From contig NZ_BCMS01000001.1 of NCBI RefSeq assembly GCF_001485435.1, positions 1,621,501 through 1,685,500 of the forward strand: DNA of 64,000 bases, written 5' to 3'. Shown here one piece after another: positions 27,827 to 36,519 of this stretch (positions within the stretch are counted from its first letter, which is position 1; each line of letters starts with the position of its first letter). Below the pieces are notes generated by a model. It was not told the origin of the DNA. It was given only the letters and a program-made list of their open reading frames with translations, and made no database searches. The DNA is from Deinococcus grandis. GTDB taxonomy: Bacteria; Deinococcota; Deinococci; Deinococcales; Deinococcaceae. Position numbers and translations under genes: made by a program.

Positions 27827-28569
27827 GTGGACAGCCGACGTACCTGACGGTGAACGGCCTGCGCACCCACGCCTGGAAGCGCGGGCGGGGCGCGCCGCTG
27901 GTGGTCGTTCCGGGCCTGGGGTGCGCGTCGTGGATGTACGCGCGGCTGGCGCGGGAGCTGGGGCGGGAACGCACGGTGTTCGTGTACGACCCGCCGGGCC
28001 ACGGGGACAGCCAGGGCCGACCGGAGTATCCGGTGTGCATTGAGCATCTGACGGATCACCTGTCGGCGTGGTTGCGGGCGGCGGGGCTGGTGGGCGCGCC
28101 GGTGTTCGGTCACTCGCTGGGGGGAGAGGTGATGTTCGACCTCGCGGCGCGGTATCCGCAGCTGGCCCCGGCGTTGATCGCGTGCGCGCCGACGGGGATT
28201 CCGGAGAACCCCAGCGTCAGGCTGCAACTCCTGCGTCTGGTGCGGGACCTGCCGCGTGAACGGCTGGGGCTGCTGCTGCCGGGACTGCGGGCGTACCGGC
28301 GGTGCGGGGCGCGGCGGATGCTGCTGCTCGCGCGGGATCAGGAGGCGCACATGACCGGCCCGCTGCTGCCGCGCGTGAAGGTCCCGACGCTCCTGATCGA
28401 CGGGGAGAGCGATCCGGTGATCCAGACGTGGACGGTCGAGCGGATCTGCGCGGACATCCCGGAGGCCGTGGCACGGCAGATTCCCGGGGCGCCGCATGGC
28501 CTGACGGACACGCATCCGAGGGCAGTGGCGCAGCTGACGCTGGAATTCCTGCGACAGACGGGGTGTTAG
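27823..28569 (+). CDS. Alpha/beta hydrolase 2
   Basis: A 248-residue alpha/beta hydrolase: oxyanion region VPGLGCASW, nucleophile elbow FGHSLGGEV, catalytic Asp in DGESDPVIQ and His in GAPHGLTDTH. The TTG start is inferred from the 4-bp TTGA overlap with hydrolase 1. Sequence identity to the first copy seems limited to the fold motifs, so this is an old pair rather than a recent duplicate. Confidence 0.85.
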   Translation: MSGQPTYLTVNGLRTHAWKRGRGAPLVVVPGLGCASWMYARLARELGRERTVFVYDPPGHGDSQGRPEYPVCIEHLTDHLSAWLRAAGLVGAPVFGHSLGGEVMFDLAARYPQLAPALIACAPTGIPENPSVRLQLLRLVRDLPRERLGLLLPGLRAYRRCGARRMLLLARDQEAHMTGPLLPRVKVPTLLIDGESDPVIQTWTVERICADIPEAVARQIPGAPHGLTDTHPRAVAQLTLEFLRQTGC

Positions 28570-28642
28570 TCGGAATGGAGCTCTGGCATGACAGTGAGGC
28601 AGCATCATCGTTTCCCTGTCTTTACGCCACTAGAGAACCGGT

Positions 28643-28680
28643 TTTTCACGATCTGCAATAATCGTGAATACTTTCACTTA
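28643..28680 (+). repeat. Tripartite palindromic repeat, copy C
   Basis: Boxes TTTTCACGATC, ATAATCGTGAA and TTTCACTTA between the convergent hydrolase 2 and aspS genes. Confidence 0.78.
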
Positions 28681-28696
28681 CAGATTCAGAGAAAGA

Positions 28697-28714
28697 GGGG
28701 AGGTTACCCTCCCC
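28697..28714 (-). terminator. Intrinsic terminator of aspS
   Basis: GGGGAGG and CCTCCCC with a 4-base loop, followed on the minus strand by a pyrimidine run TCTTTCTCT. Confidence 0.7.
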
Positions 28715-28722
28715 AGTTCACT

Positions 28723-30459
28723 TCAGTTCTCGGACGTCGCCACGCTCAGGCCGACGTCGGCCAGCTGGCCCGGCTCGACGGGGGAGGGCGCCAGGGCCAT
28801 CAGGTCCACGCCACGGTTGTTCTTCGGGAAGGCGATGACCTCGCGGATGCTGGTCGCGCCGCTCATGACCATGATCAGGCGGTCGAAGCCCCAGGCGATG
28901 CCCCCGTGGGGGGGCGTGCCGTACTCCAGGGCGTCCATGAAGAACCCGAATTTCTCGCGGGCCTGCTCGGCGCTGAAGCCGATCGCCTGGAACATCTTCG
29001 CCTGCACGGCCGGGTCGTGGATGCGGATGCTGCCGCCGCCGACCTCGAAGCCGTTCAGGACGAGGTCGTACGCCTGCGCGCGGATCTCACCCTGGCGGTC
29101 GGTACCGAACAGGTCCAGGTCGTCGGGGTGGGGGGCGGTGAAGGGGTGGTGCATGTACGTCCAGGTGCCGCTGTCGTCGTCGAATTCCAGCTGGGGGAAC
29201 TCGGTGACCCAGGAGACGTGGAACTGCGGGCCGGCGGCGGCGAGGTCGAACAGGTCACGGAGCGCGAGGCGCACGGCACCCAGGGCGCCGACGGCTTTCT
29301 TCCATTCGCCGGCGGTGAACAGCAGGGTGCCGCCCTGTTCGATGCCGGTGCGGGCGATCAGTTCGGCGGCCTGCGCGGTGACGAACTTGCTGATCCCGCC
29401 GGTGAAGCCGTCGCCGTCGCGTTTGAGCCACGCGAGGCCGCCCGCGCCGTTCTGCTTGGCGATGCGTTCGAGTTCGTCGATCTGCTTGCGGGTCAGTTCG
29501 GGCGCCGCGATCACCTTGACGGCCTGCGCGGCGGCGAAGGCCTTGAAATCCCCGCCCTGGAACAGATCGGTGACGTCCGTGAACTTCAGGTCGAAGCGCA
29601 GGTCCGGCTTGTCCGAGCCGTAGAGGTTCATGGCGTCCATGTACGCCATGCGCGGGAACGGCACGGGCAGGTCGACGCCCATCGTCTCGCGGAACACGTG
29701 CGCCATCAGGCCCTCCTGGGTGCTCAGGACGTCGTCGAGTTCGACGAAGCTCATCTCCATGTCGAGCTGCGTGAAGTCCGGCTGGCGGTCGGCACGCAGG
29801 TCCTCGTCACGGAAGCAGCGGGCCAGCTGGTAGTACCGGTCAAAGGCGGCGATCATCAGCATCTGCTTGAACAGCTGCGGGCTCTGCGGCAGCGCGTAGA
29901 ACTCGCCGGGGTTCTGGCGGCTGGGCACCAGGAAGTCACGGGCGCCCTCGGGCGTGGACTTCGTGAGCATGGGCGTCTCGACCTGCACGAAGCCCTCGCG
30001 GTTGAGGTACTCGGTGACGGCGGCGACGGCCTTGCTGCGCAGGACGAGGTTGCGCTGCATCTCCGGGCGGCGCAGGTCGAGGTACCGGAACTTCAGGCGG
30101 ATGTCCTCGGCGACGCTGTCCCCCTTTTCCAGTTCGAAGGGCGTGGTCTTCGCGGTGTTCAGCACCTTCACGCGGGTGGCGATGACCTCATAATCCGCGA
30201 GGCCCCCCTTGCGCTGGCTCTCGGGGCGGGCATGGTAGGTGCCCTCGATCTCCGCGACGTACTCGGCGCGCAGGCGGTCCGCGTCGGCGAAGGCGGCGGA
30301 GTCCGGTTCGACCTGCACCTGCACCAGGCCGCTGCGGTCGCGCAGTTCCAGGAAGATCAGGCCGCCCAGGTCGCGGCGGCGGTTCACCCAGCCCTGCAGG
30401 GTGACGGTCTGCCCGGCGTGCGCGGGCGTGAGGTGGCCGATCATGGCGGTGCGTTTCAT
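28723..30459 (-). CDS. aspS: Aspartate-tRNA ligase (bacterial type)
   Basis: Class II synthetase charging tRNA(Asp). The 578-residue protein has an N-terminal OB-fold anticodon domain (VTLQGWVNRRRDLGGLIF), the catalytic core with FVQVETPMLTKSTPEGARDF and CFRDEDLRADRQPDFTQ, a bacterial GAD insertion in the middle, and motif 3 GIAWGFDRLIM. Start ATG overlaps the hisS stop by 4 bp; hisS-aspS is a common bacterial pairing. Deinococcus species can also carry an archaeal-type second AspRS, which this is not. Confidence 0.95.
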   Translation of the reverse strand: MKRTAMIGHLTPAHAGQTVTLQGWVNRRRDLGGLIFLELRDRSGLVQVQVEPDSAAFADADRLRAEYVAEIEGTYHARPESQRKGGLADYEVIATRVKVLNTAKTTPFELEKGDSVAEDIRLKFRYLDLRRPEMQRNLVLRSKAVAAVTEYLNREGFVQVETPMLTKSTPEGARDFLVPSRQNPGEFYALPQSPQLFKQMLMIAAFDRYYQLARCFRDEDLRADRQPDFTQLDMEMSFVELDDVLSTQEGLMAHVFRETMGVDLPVPFPRMAYMDAMNLYGSDKPDLRFDLKFTDVTDLFQGGDFKAFAAAQAVKVIAAPELTRKQIDELERIAKQNGAGGLAWLKRDGDGFTGGISKFVTAQAAELIARTGIEQGGTLLFTAGEWKKAVGALGAVRLALRDLFDLAAAGPQFHVSWVTEFPQLEFDDDSGTWTYMHHPFTAPHPDDLDLFGTDRQGEIRAQAYDLVLNGFEVGGGSIRIHDPAVQAKMFQAIGFSAEQAREKFGFFMDALEYGTPPHGGIAWGFDRLIMVMSGATSIREVIAFPKNNRGVDLMALAPSPVEPGQLADVGLSVATSEN

Positions 30460-31751
30460 GCGTGCTCCTGAAGGAAGGTGGCGAGGTCGGCGGCGGCGAG
30501 GCTGCGCTGCTCACCGGTCCGGATGTTCTTGAGGCTGAGAGTGCCCTGCGCGACCTCGTCGGTCCCCAGGAGAGCCACCCAGTGCGCGCCGCGCCGTTCG
30601 GCGTCCCGGAAGGCGGCGGCGGGTTTCATCGCGCGGTACGCGAACTCCGCGCGCGCGTGCGCGCGGGCGCTCATGGCGGTGCGCGCGGCGTGCGGGACAT
30701 TCACCTCGTCCAGCGCGGCGACGTACAGCAGCGGCCCGGCGATCTCCGGGAGGGCCATGCCCTCGGCCTCCAGCGCCAGCAGGAGCCGCTCGACGCCGAA
30801 CGCCCAGCCGATGCCGGGAATGGTCTCCTTACTGCCGAGTTCCTGCGCCAGTCCGTCGTAGCGGCCCCCGCCGCCCAGCGCGGACTTCGCGCCGACGCCC
30901 TCGTGGTGCAGTTCCCAGGCGGTGCGGCGGTAGTAGTCCAGGCCGCGCACGATGCTCGGGTCGATGTCGTACTCGACGCCCCATTCGGTCAGGTAGGCCT
31001 GCACGGTGCGGAAGTGCGCGCCCGCCTCCTCACCGAGGAAGTCCAGCATGGGCTTCACGCCGAGTTCCGCCAGGAGTTCCTGATCGGCGGCGCTCTTGCT
31101 GTCCAGGATGCGCATCGGGTTGCGGGTCAGGCGGTCCTTCGAATCGTCCGACAGGCGCTCCAGCTGCGGCGTGAACAGCTCACGCAGGTAGGTGTTGTAG
31201 CGCTCGCGGTCCTCCGGGTCGCCGATGCTGCCCAGCTTCACGCGCACGCCCGTCAGGCCCAGTTCACGCACCACGCCCACCATCAGCGCGATGGCCTCGG
31301 CGTCCACCAGCGCGTCCGTGCTGCCCAGCACCTCGTAATCCACCTGATGGAACTGCCGCAGACGCCCCCGCTGCTGCCGCTCCGCGCGGAACATCGGCCC
31401 GTGCGTCCACAGCTTCAGCGGCGCGGGCAGCTGCTTGAGCCCGTTCTGCAGGTACGCCCGCACGATTGCCGCCGTGCCCTCGGGCCGCAGGATGTACCCA
31501 CCGTGATCCCCGAAGTAGTACACCGTGAACATCTCTTTCCGGACGATGTCCGTGCTGCCCCCCACCCCCCGCTTCACGAGGTCCGCCTCCTCGAACAGGG
31601 GCGTGTCGATGCGCTGCGCGCCCGCGCGTTCCAGAACGCGCCTTGCCTTCTCCACCAGCCAGCCGTGCGCCTGCGCCGAAACGTCAAGCGTGAGTTTCGG
31701 ACTCAGTGCCGGCAGGTGATCCTCAGTGCCCTTGGGGCGGTTGATCGCCAT
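30456..31751 (-). CDS. hisS: Histidine-tRNA ligase
   Basis: Class II synthetase charging tRNA(His). The 431-residue protein begins MAINRPKGTEDHLPA, has motif 2 in YILRPEGTAAIVRAY, the HisA signature GLDYYRRTAWELHH and motif 3 IGWAFGVERLLLAL, with a C-terminal anticodon domain. TATGCT lies nine bases before the ATG. It leads the hisS-aspS operon. Confidence 0.95.
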   Translation of the reverse strand: MAINRPKGTEDHLPALSPKLTLDVSAQAHGWLVEKARRVLERAGAQRIDTPLFEEADLVKRGVGGSTDIVRKEMFTVYYFGDHGGYILRPEGTAAIVRAYLQNGLKQLPAPLKLWTHGPMFRAERQQRGRLRQFHQVDYEVLGSTDALVDAEAIALMVGVVRELGLTGVRVKLGSIGDPEDRERYNTYLRELFTPQLERLSDDSKDRLTRNPMRILDSKSAADQELLAELGVKPMLDFLGEEAGAHFRTVQAYLTEWGVEYDIDPSIVRGLDYYRRTAWELHHEGVGAKSALGGGGRYDGLAQELGSKETIPGIGWAFGVERLLLALEAEGMALPEIAGPLLYVAALDEVNVPHAARTAMSARAHARAEFAYRAMKPAAAFRDAERRGAHWVALLGTDEVAQGTLSLKNIRTGEQRSLAAADLATFLQEHA

Positions 31752-31848
31752 AACCCGAGCAGCATAGCGCCTGCACGGCCAAAACCACCCACAGGCAGGG
31801 GAGAGGGCGACCCCCGGAACCCCGGACGGCCGCCCCCCTGAGCGCCCC

Positions 31849-32220
31849 TTACTGCTTGACGCTGAACATCAGGCCCGTGGAACGCATCGCGCCGACCTCC
31901 ACGAACAGCCAGCTGCCCCCCACCGGCGCGTCCGTGGGAACCGTCAGCACGATCTGCGTGTCCGTCCAGGACCGCACCGCCGACGGGGGGAACACGTACC
32001 CGCCCTCACCCTGCTCGGTGGCGCCCAGACGCACCTTCCCGGCGCTGGGCCCACCCAGGTACCGGCCCTGGATCGTCACGGTCCCGCCGCGCGCGGCAGA
32101 TTCCGACACCTTGATCAGCATCGGAGTGACGGTGACCATCCGAGACGCGCCCTGCTGGGCCGGCGCGCAGGCCACCAGCCCCCCAGCAATCAGTAAAGAA
32201 GCAACAAAGAAACGCAGCAT
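31849..32220 (-). CDS. Small lipoprotein with an IPT/TIG-like beta domain
   Basis: A 123-residue exported protein. The N-terminus MLRFFVASLLIAGGLVACAP has a lipobox LVAC, so Cys18 is probably lipidated. The rest reads like one IPT/TIG-type beta-sandwich (GGTVTIQGRYLGGPSAGKV ... DTQIVLTVPTDAPVGGSW), a fold used in surface adhesion or as a generic extracellular domain. A GGAGG-type ribosome-binding site precedes the ATG. Function unknown. Diverges from the lipid-kinase gene. Confidence 0.75.
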   Translation of the reverse strand: MLRFFVASLLIAGGLVACAPAQQGASRMVTVTPMLIKVSESAARGGTVTIQGRYLGGPSAGKVRLGATEQGEGGYVFPPSAVRSWTDTQIVLTVPTDAPVGGSWLFVEVGAMRSTGLMFSVKQ

Positions 32221-32255
32221 GTCCTTTCCTCCGTGCAGGCAGTCTAATACATGAG

Positions 32256-33206
32256 ATGACAGCCGACGTCCCCACCCCCAGCAGCGCCCGCACCGCCCCC
32301 CGCGTCCTCGTGGTGTTCAACCCCAAAAGCGGCAGCGGTGACAGCGAACTGCCGCAGTTCATCCAGCTGCTCCGCGAGGACGGCATGGACGTCGTGGAAC
32401 GCGAACTCCAGAAAGACACCCCCATGCGCGACTACGTCACGGACCTCGACCAGTTCACGTACCTCGTCGGTGCGGGTGGCGACGGCACCGTCAGCAGCCT
32501 CGCGTACGCCGCGCAGTACAAGAACGTCCCCATGCTGGCCTTCCCGGCCGGGACCGCCAACCTCATCGCGCAGAACCTCGACCTGCCACAGGACGCCGCC
32601 GGACTGGCCGCCATCATCCGCGACGGCCACAGCCTGCGCGTCGACATGGGCGAAATCGAGGTGCAGGGCGAGAAGAGCGGCTTCTGCATGCTCGCCGGCG
32701 CCGGCGCCGACGCCAGCATGATCCGCGACAGCGAGGAACTCAAGGACCGCTTCGGCGCCATGGCGTACGTCATGAGTGCCATGAAACAACTCAACCCCAA
32801 GAAGACCACCTTCCACCTCAAGATCGACGGGCAACCCCGGGAATTCGAGGGGATCGGCGTGATGATCGCCAACTTCGGCATGGCCAACTACCGCCTGCCC
32901 ATCACCAGCGACATCAGCCCCAGCGACGGCCGCTTCACCGTCATCCTGATGAAAGCCGGGAACATCATGCGGCTCCTCCCGAACCTGATCGACTCCGTGC
33001 GTGCCAAACTGAACCTCGGGGACCCCATGTTCAGCGGCAACCTCGAAACCATCGAGGCCCGCACCGTCGAAGTGGACGCCGACGAACCCTTCCCGCTGCA
33101 GTACGACGGCGAACTGCACGTCGAGACCACACCCTTCCAGGCCCGCATCCTGCCCGGCGCGATCCGCTTCCTGACCGCCGCCAAACGCGACGACCTCGAA
33201 ACCTGA
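32256..33206 (+). CDS. Diacylglycerol/lipid kinase family protein
   Basis: ATP-dependent lipid kinase of the DagK/YegS family, phosphorylating diacylglycerol or a similar lipid at the inner membrane face. The 316-residue protein has the N-terminal motif VVFNPKSGSGD, the nucleotide-binding GAGGDGTVSSLAYA and FPAGTANLIAQNL, and a C-terminal beta-sandwich with DADEPFPLQYDGE. The ATG at 32256 overlaps the stop of a possible two-codon leader (ATG AGA TGA at 32251-32259). A terminator follows. Confidence 0.9.
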   Translation: MTADVPTPSSARTAPRVLVVFNPKSGSGDSELPQFIQLLREDGMDVVERELQKDTPMRDYVTDLDQFTYLVGAGGDGTVSSLAYAAQYKNVPMLAFPAGTANLIAQNLDLPQDAAGLAAIIRDGHSLRVDMGEIEVQGEKSGFCMLAGAGADASMIRDSEELKDRFGAMAYVMSAMKQLNPKKTTFHLKIDGQPREFEGIGVMIANFGMANYRLPITSDISPSDGRFTVILMKAGNIMRLLPNLIDSVRAKLNLGDPMFSGNLETIEARTVEVDADEPFPLQYDGELHVETTPFQARILPGAIRFLTAAKRDDLET

Positions 33207-33220
33207 ACACACCCCACCAC

Positions 33221-33249
33221 GACCGCCCGGCGCACCCGCCCGGGCGGTC
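33221..33249 (+). terminator. Intrinsic terminator of lipid kinase gene
   Basis: GACCGCCCGG and CCGGGCGGTC form a 10-bp stem, followed by AATTAAT. Confidence 0.75.
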
Positions 33250-33355
33250 AATTAATGCGCCCCCAAAAACAGCGTCCAGGACGCAGTAAAACACACAAGC
33301 TCACAGGAAGGCCAGGAAGGGCCCAGCAAACCCGGCCGAGGGGTAAAGTACACCT

Positions 33356-33826
33356 GTGAGCGAGTTCAGAACCTGCCGGATATGCCGCCAGACCCGTGCG
33401 CCGGCCGACTTTCCCAAAGATCGGCCAGACGGCAGCCGCCACCACCGCTGCCTCGACTGCCAGTCCGCAGCGTACCGCGACCGCTATCACGCGGACAGCA
33501 AGCGCCGCGCCCTGCAGATCGCCTATTCGATGAACGGTTCGGTGCGGAGCAGATTTCCCGAAGCTCCGGCCGTGCCCGCAGAGAGGCTCGCGGCGATGAT
33601 TCTCGAGGCGGACGCGTGCGCCTACTGCGGGGTGCCGAACGATCGGGAGGGCCGGGGCTTTCAGCTTGATCACGTCCAGCCGCTCAGTCAGGGCGGTGAG
33701 CACTCGCTGGATAATCTGTCAGTGGCCTGTGCGCGGTGTAACAGGGCGAAGTGGGATCAGAGCATCGATGAGTTTCACGACTGGCTGGACCGTGTGCTGG
33801 CGCGGCGGCAACAAGCGGTGAGCTGA
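33356..33826 (+). CDS. HNH endonuclease domain protein
   Basis: A 156-residue protein with two zinc-cluster regions. The N-terminal CRICRQTRAPADFP ... CLDCQ looks like a small Cys4 zinc finger; the C-terminal half is a complete HNH nuclease motif, CAYCG, LDHVQPLSQGG, HSLDNLSVACARCNRAK, with four Cys for a structural zinc and the catalytic His in DHV. TAAAGT at 33344-33349 is six bases before the GTG start. It may be a stand-alone DNase, a repair or an accessory nuclease; it is adjacent to and co-oriented with a tyrosine recombinase. Confidence 0.85.
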   Translation: MSEFRTCRICRQTRAPADFPKDRPDGSRHHRCLDCQSAAYRDRYHADSKRRALQIAYSMNGSVRSRFPEAPAVPAERLAAMILEADACAYCGVPNDREGRGFQLDHVQPLSQGGEHSLDNLSVACARCNRAKWDQSIDEFHDWLDRVLARRQQAVS

Positions 33827-33848
33827 TCACGGACCGAATGATATGTTC

Positions 33849-33873
33849 TATAATTTCACTTATGAAACATAAG
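33849..33873 (+). promoter_or_regulatory. TATAAT promoter with perfect palindromic operator
   Basis: TATAAT at 33849-33854 lies in an AT-rich patch unusual for this genome. Five bases on, CTTATG-AAA-CATAAG (33859-33873) is a perfect palindrome placed at the expected transcription start, and TATGTT/AACATA half-sites flank the -10. This is the layout of a repressor-controlled promoter for the recombinase gene. Confidence 0.6.
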
Positions 33874-33893
33874 ACCTCTGGCGGTACGGACCC

Positions 33894-34931
33894 GTGACTC
33901 AACATGCCCTCGTCCTGGCCAGCCGGTGGAGCAACAGCGCCAACCGCCGCCGCGAAGGCCTGCGCGCCGCACACGGCCAGGACGCCGAAGTCCTGACCGA
34001 CCTGCTCGTGACCTACATGCGCCTCAAGTCCTCACGCGGCGCCCGGACCAGCACACTGACTCTCGACCACTACGCCGAGAGCCTGCGGAAATTCCTGACC
34101 TTCACGGGACCGCCCGAAGCGCCCACGCGCGCCCTGAACCAGCTCAGCACCGAGGACTTCGAGATGTGGCTCCTGACCATGCAGAGCGAAGGCCTGAGCG
34201 CCAGCAGTGTCAAACGCCACCTCTACGGTGTGCGGAACCTCATGCGGGCACTCGTGTGGGCAGGCGTGCTCGAAACGGATCCCAGCGCGGGCGTCCGTCC
34301 GCCATCCGAGACCACCGCCGCTCATTCCCGCAAACGCGCCCTGGAAACGGACTACCTGACCTACCTGCTGCAACTCCCGGCAGACCTGCATCCGGGCGAA
34401 CCGGCCCGCGCCGCCCGCGACACGTGCCTGCTCACGCTGGGCGGCGTCCTGGGCCTGCGCGCGGCGGAACTCGTGGGCCTGAACGTCACGGATGTGGACC
34501 TGCCGGGCCGTGTGATCCGCGTGCGCGGTAAGGGCGGGAAAGAACGACTCGTACCTCTGACTGGCAGCGTGCAGGACGCCCTGAAAACCTGGATCGCTCT
34601 GCGCCGCGCCGTGGCCTCCACGGACCCTGATCAACCTCTCCTGATTTCCCTGACCCGCCGCAACCTGGGTGGACGCCTGACAACAAAAGGCGGTCGGGAC
34701 ATTGCAGAGACGTACTACAAGACCCTGGGCCTGCCGCGCGAGATGTGGGGCCTGCACACCCTCCGGCGCACCGCCGGCACCCAGCTGTACCGGGCGACAC
34801 GTGACCTGCACGTCGTGGCGGACGTGCTGGGGCACTCGTCGGTCAACACCTCTGCCATCTACGCGAAGATGGACTCCCAGGTGCGCCGCGAGGCGCTGGA
34901 GGCCGCCGAGCGTCTGCGTTCCGATTCCTAG
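33894..34931 (+). CDS. Tyrosine recombinase (XerC/XerD-like)
   Basis: Site-specific DNA recombinase of 345 residues. The N-terminal SAM-like core-binding domain spans about 30-130; the catalytic domain carries the full set Arg189 (GLRAAEL), Lys213 (RGKGGKE), His288/Arg291 (LHTLRR), His314 (LGHSS) and Tyr323 (AIYAKM). It could be a chromosomal Xer recombinase for dimer resolution or the integrase of an accessory element; no att-like duplication was found. The GTG start follows a TATAAT promoter with palindromic operator. The stop shares CTAG with the convergent lnt gene. Confidence 0.9.
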   Translation: MTQHALVLASRWSNSANRRREGLRAAHGQDAEVLTDLLVTYMRLKSSRGARTSTLTLDHYAESLRKFLTFTGPPEAPTRALNQLSTEDFEMWLLTMQSEGLSASSVKRHLYGVRNLMRALVWAGVLETDPSAGVRPPSETTAAHSRKRALETDYLTYLLQLPADLHPGEPARAARDTCLLTLGGVLGLRAAELVGLNVTDVDLPGRVIRVRGKGGKERLVPLTGSVQDALKTWIALRRAVASTDPDQPLLISLTRRNLGGRLTTKGGRDIAETYYKTLGLPREMWGLHTLRRTAGTQLYRATRDLHVVADVLGHSSVNTSAIYAKMDSQVRREALEAAERLRSDS

Positions 34932-36424
34932 AAGTCCCGTTCGCGTCGGGTCATGCCGTACAGGATCATGCCGAGGGCGAGGATCAGCGCGGGCCAGTCG
35001 CCGAGGCGGACGTACGGGGTGGTGCCGGTCAGCAGCCTGGGGCGGACGTCGAGGGTCTGCAGCTCCTGGCCGGTCTGGACGGTCTGGATGGGTTGTCCGA
35101 GGTCGTTGACGGCTCCGGCGACGCCGTTGTTGACGCTGCGCACCAGCCAGCGCCGCGTCTCGATGGCGCGCACGCGGCCCATGTTGAAGTGCTGCTGCAC
35201 GCCCCAGCCCTGGTACCAGCCGTCGTTGCTGGGGTTCACGAGGACCTGCGCGCCCTGCGCGACCAGCGTGCGGGCCACGCGGGGGAAGACGCTGTCGTAG
35301 CAGATGTACGCGCCGTACAGCACGCCATTCAGGTTGAGAGGTGTGGGGGTGAGGTTTCGGGGCATGGCGCCGAGCGCGAAGCCGAGGTTCCGTTCCAGCA
35401 GGCCGTAGATGGGGTTCAGGATGGGGCGCAGGGGGAACAGTTCGCCGAAGGGGACGGGTTGCGCCTTGGCGTTGACGCTCTGGATGCGGCCCGCGGCATC
35501 GAGGGTGTTGACGGTGTTGAATTCCTCGGTGCGGTACTGGTTGTTCGGGAGGGGGATGAGGTCGGTGCCGCCGACGCCGCTGATGCCCGGGCCGGGGTAG
35601 TCCGGGATGGTCTGGCCGGGTTGGGGGCGGGTGACGGCGCGGATGGCGCCTTCGCTCCAGATGACGACGCTGCCGTCGGGGCGGTTCAGGCTGGCCTGCC
35701 GGGTGGCGGTGAACTGCTCCTCGGGAGTGAGGCTGCCGGTGGCGCGTCCGAACGCGTCGAAGGTGGTGCGCATGACCCGCATGGGTTGTTCGGGGCCGGT
35801 GCCGGGGGTGCGGGTCAGGCCATAGCCGAGGGCGGCGGCCCAGGCGACGGCGGCGAGCAGCGCGGGGGTGAGGGGGAGTCTCCCCTGCCCCTGCCATTCG
35901 GTCGAGGCGTGGGCGAGGCTGGCGGCGGTGAGGGTCACGAGGACGCTGCCGAGCAGCACGCCGCCCAGGTCCGCGATCTGGATGGCGGGACTGGGCAGCA
36001 GCGTGTACCCGAGGGTGGGCCAGGGGAAGGCGAGGGGCCCGAGGAAGCGCAGCCATTCGAGAATCACCCACGCGCCGGCGAGTGTCCAGATGCGTCCGGT
36101 GCGGGTGCGGGTGGCGCTGGTGGCGAGGAACGCGGCGGCAGCCAGGAACGCGCCTTCCAGGGCGAACAGCAGTGCGGCGGCGGCGCCGAGGGGTGGGAAG
36201 CCGAGGAGGTTCACGAGGAATGCGCCGAGCCACCACAGGTGCAGGCCGAAGTACCCGAAGCCGACCCAGAAGGCGCGTCCGGCGGCGTGCCTGGGGGTGG
36301 GGGCGGCGGCGATGAACGGCAGGATCAGGGCGAGCGGGAGGAACGCGGCCCAGCTCCAGGGCAGGGGGAGGCCGCAGGCGGCAAGCAGGAGGCCGAGCAG
36401 GAGGCCGGTGGCGGGCGTGGGCAT
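34928..36424 (-). CDS. lnt: Apolipoprotein N-acyltransferase
   Basis: Adds the third acyl chain to lipoproteins. The 498-residue protein has an N-terminal block of about six membrane segments and a periplasmic nitrilase domain with the Glu in VIWSEGAIR, a Lys candidate in NAKAQPVPFGE and the Cys in YICYDSVFP, followed by a C-terminal membrane segment. TATAGT at 36433-36438 is eight bases before the ATG. It supports a lipoprotein-rich outer envelope. Convergent with the recombinase gene, overlapping by 4 bp. Confidence 0.9.
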   Translation of the reverse strand: MPTPATGLLLGLLLAACGLPLPWSWAAFLPLALILPFIAAAPTPRHAAGRAFWVGFGYFGLHLWWLGAFLVNLLGFPPLGAAAALLFALEGAFLAAAAFLATSATRTRTGRIWTLAGAWVILEWLRFLGPLAFPWPTLGYTLLPSPAIQIADLGGVLLGSVLVTLTAASLAHASTEWQGQGRLPLTPALLAAVAWAAALGYGLTRTPGTGPEQPMRVMRTTFDAFGRATGSLTPEEQFTATRQASLNRPDGSVVIWSEGAIRAVTRPQPGQTIPDYPGPGISGVGGTDLIPLPNNQYRTEEFNTVNTLDAAGRIQSVNAKAQPVPFGELFPLRPILNPIYGLLERNLGFALGAMPRNLTPTPLNLNGVLYGAYICYDSVFPRVARTLVAQGAQVLVNPSNDGWYQGWGVQQHFNMGRVRAIETRRWLVRSVNNGVAGAVNDLGQPIQTVQTGQELQTLDVRPRLLTGTTPYVRLGDWPALILALGMILYGMTRRERDF

Positions 36425-36519
36425 CGCCTGCCACTATAGGGGCCGGTGCGTCCGTGGATGGACCCGTCGGGTGGGTTGCGTGGGTGGTGGGTGCGGTTTT
36501 GTTCTAGGATGAACGCACC

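Noticed and set aside
34032..36434. 800-codon minus-strand frame over recombinase and lnt
   Set aside because: Pro/Arg/His-rich shadow frame of lnt and antisense to the recombinase; no domain.
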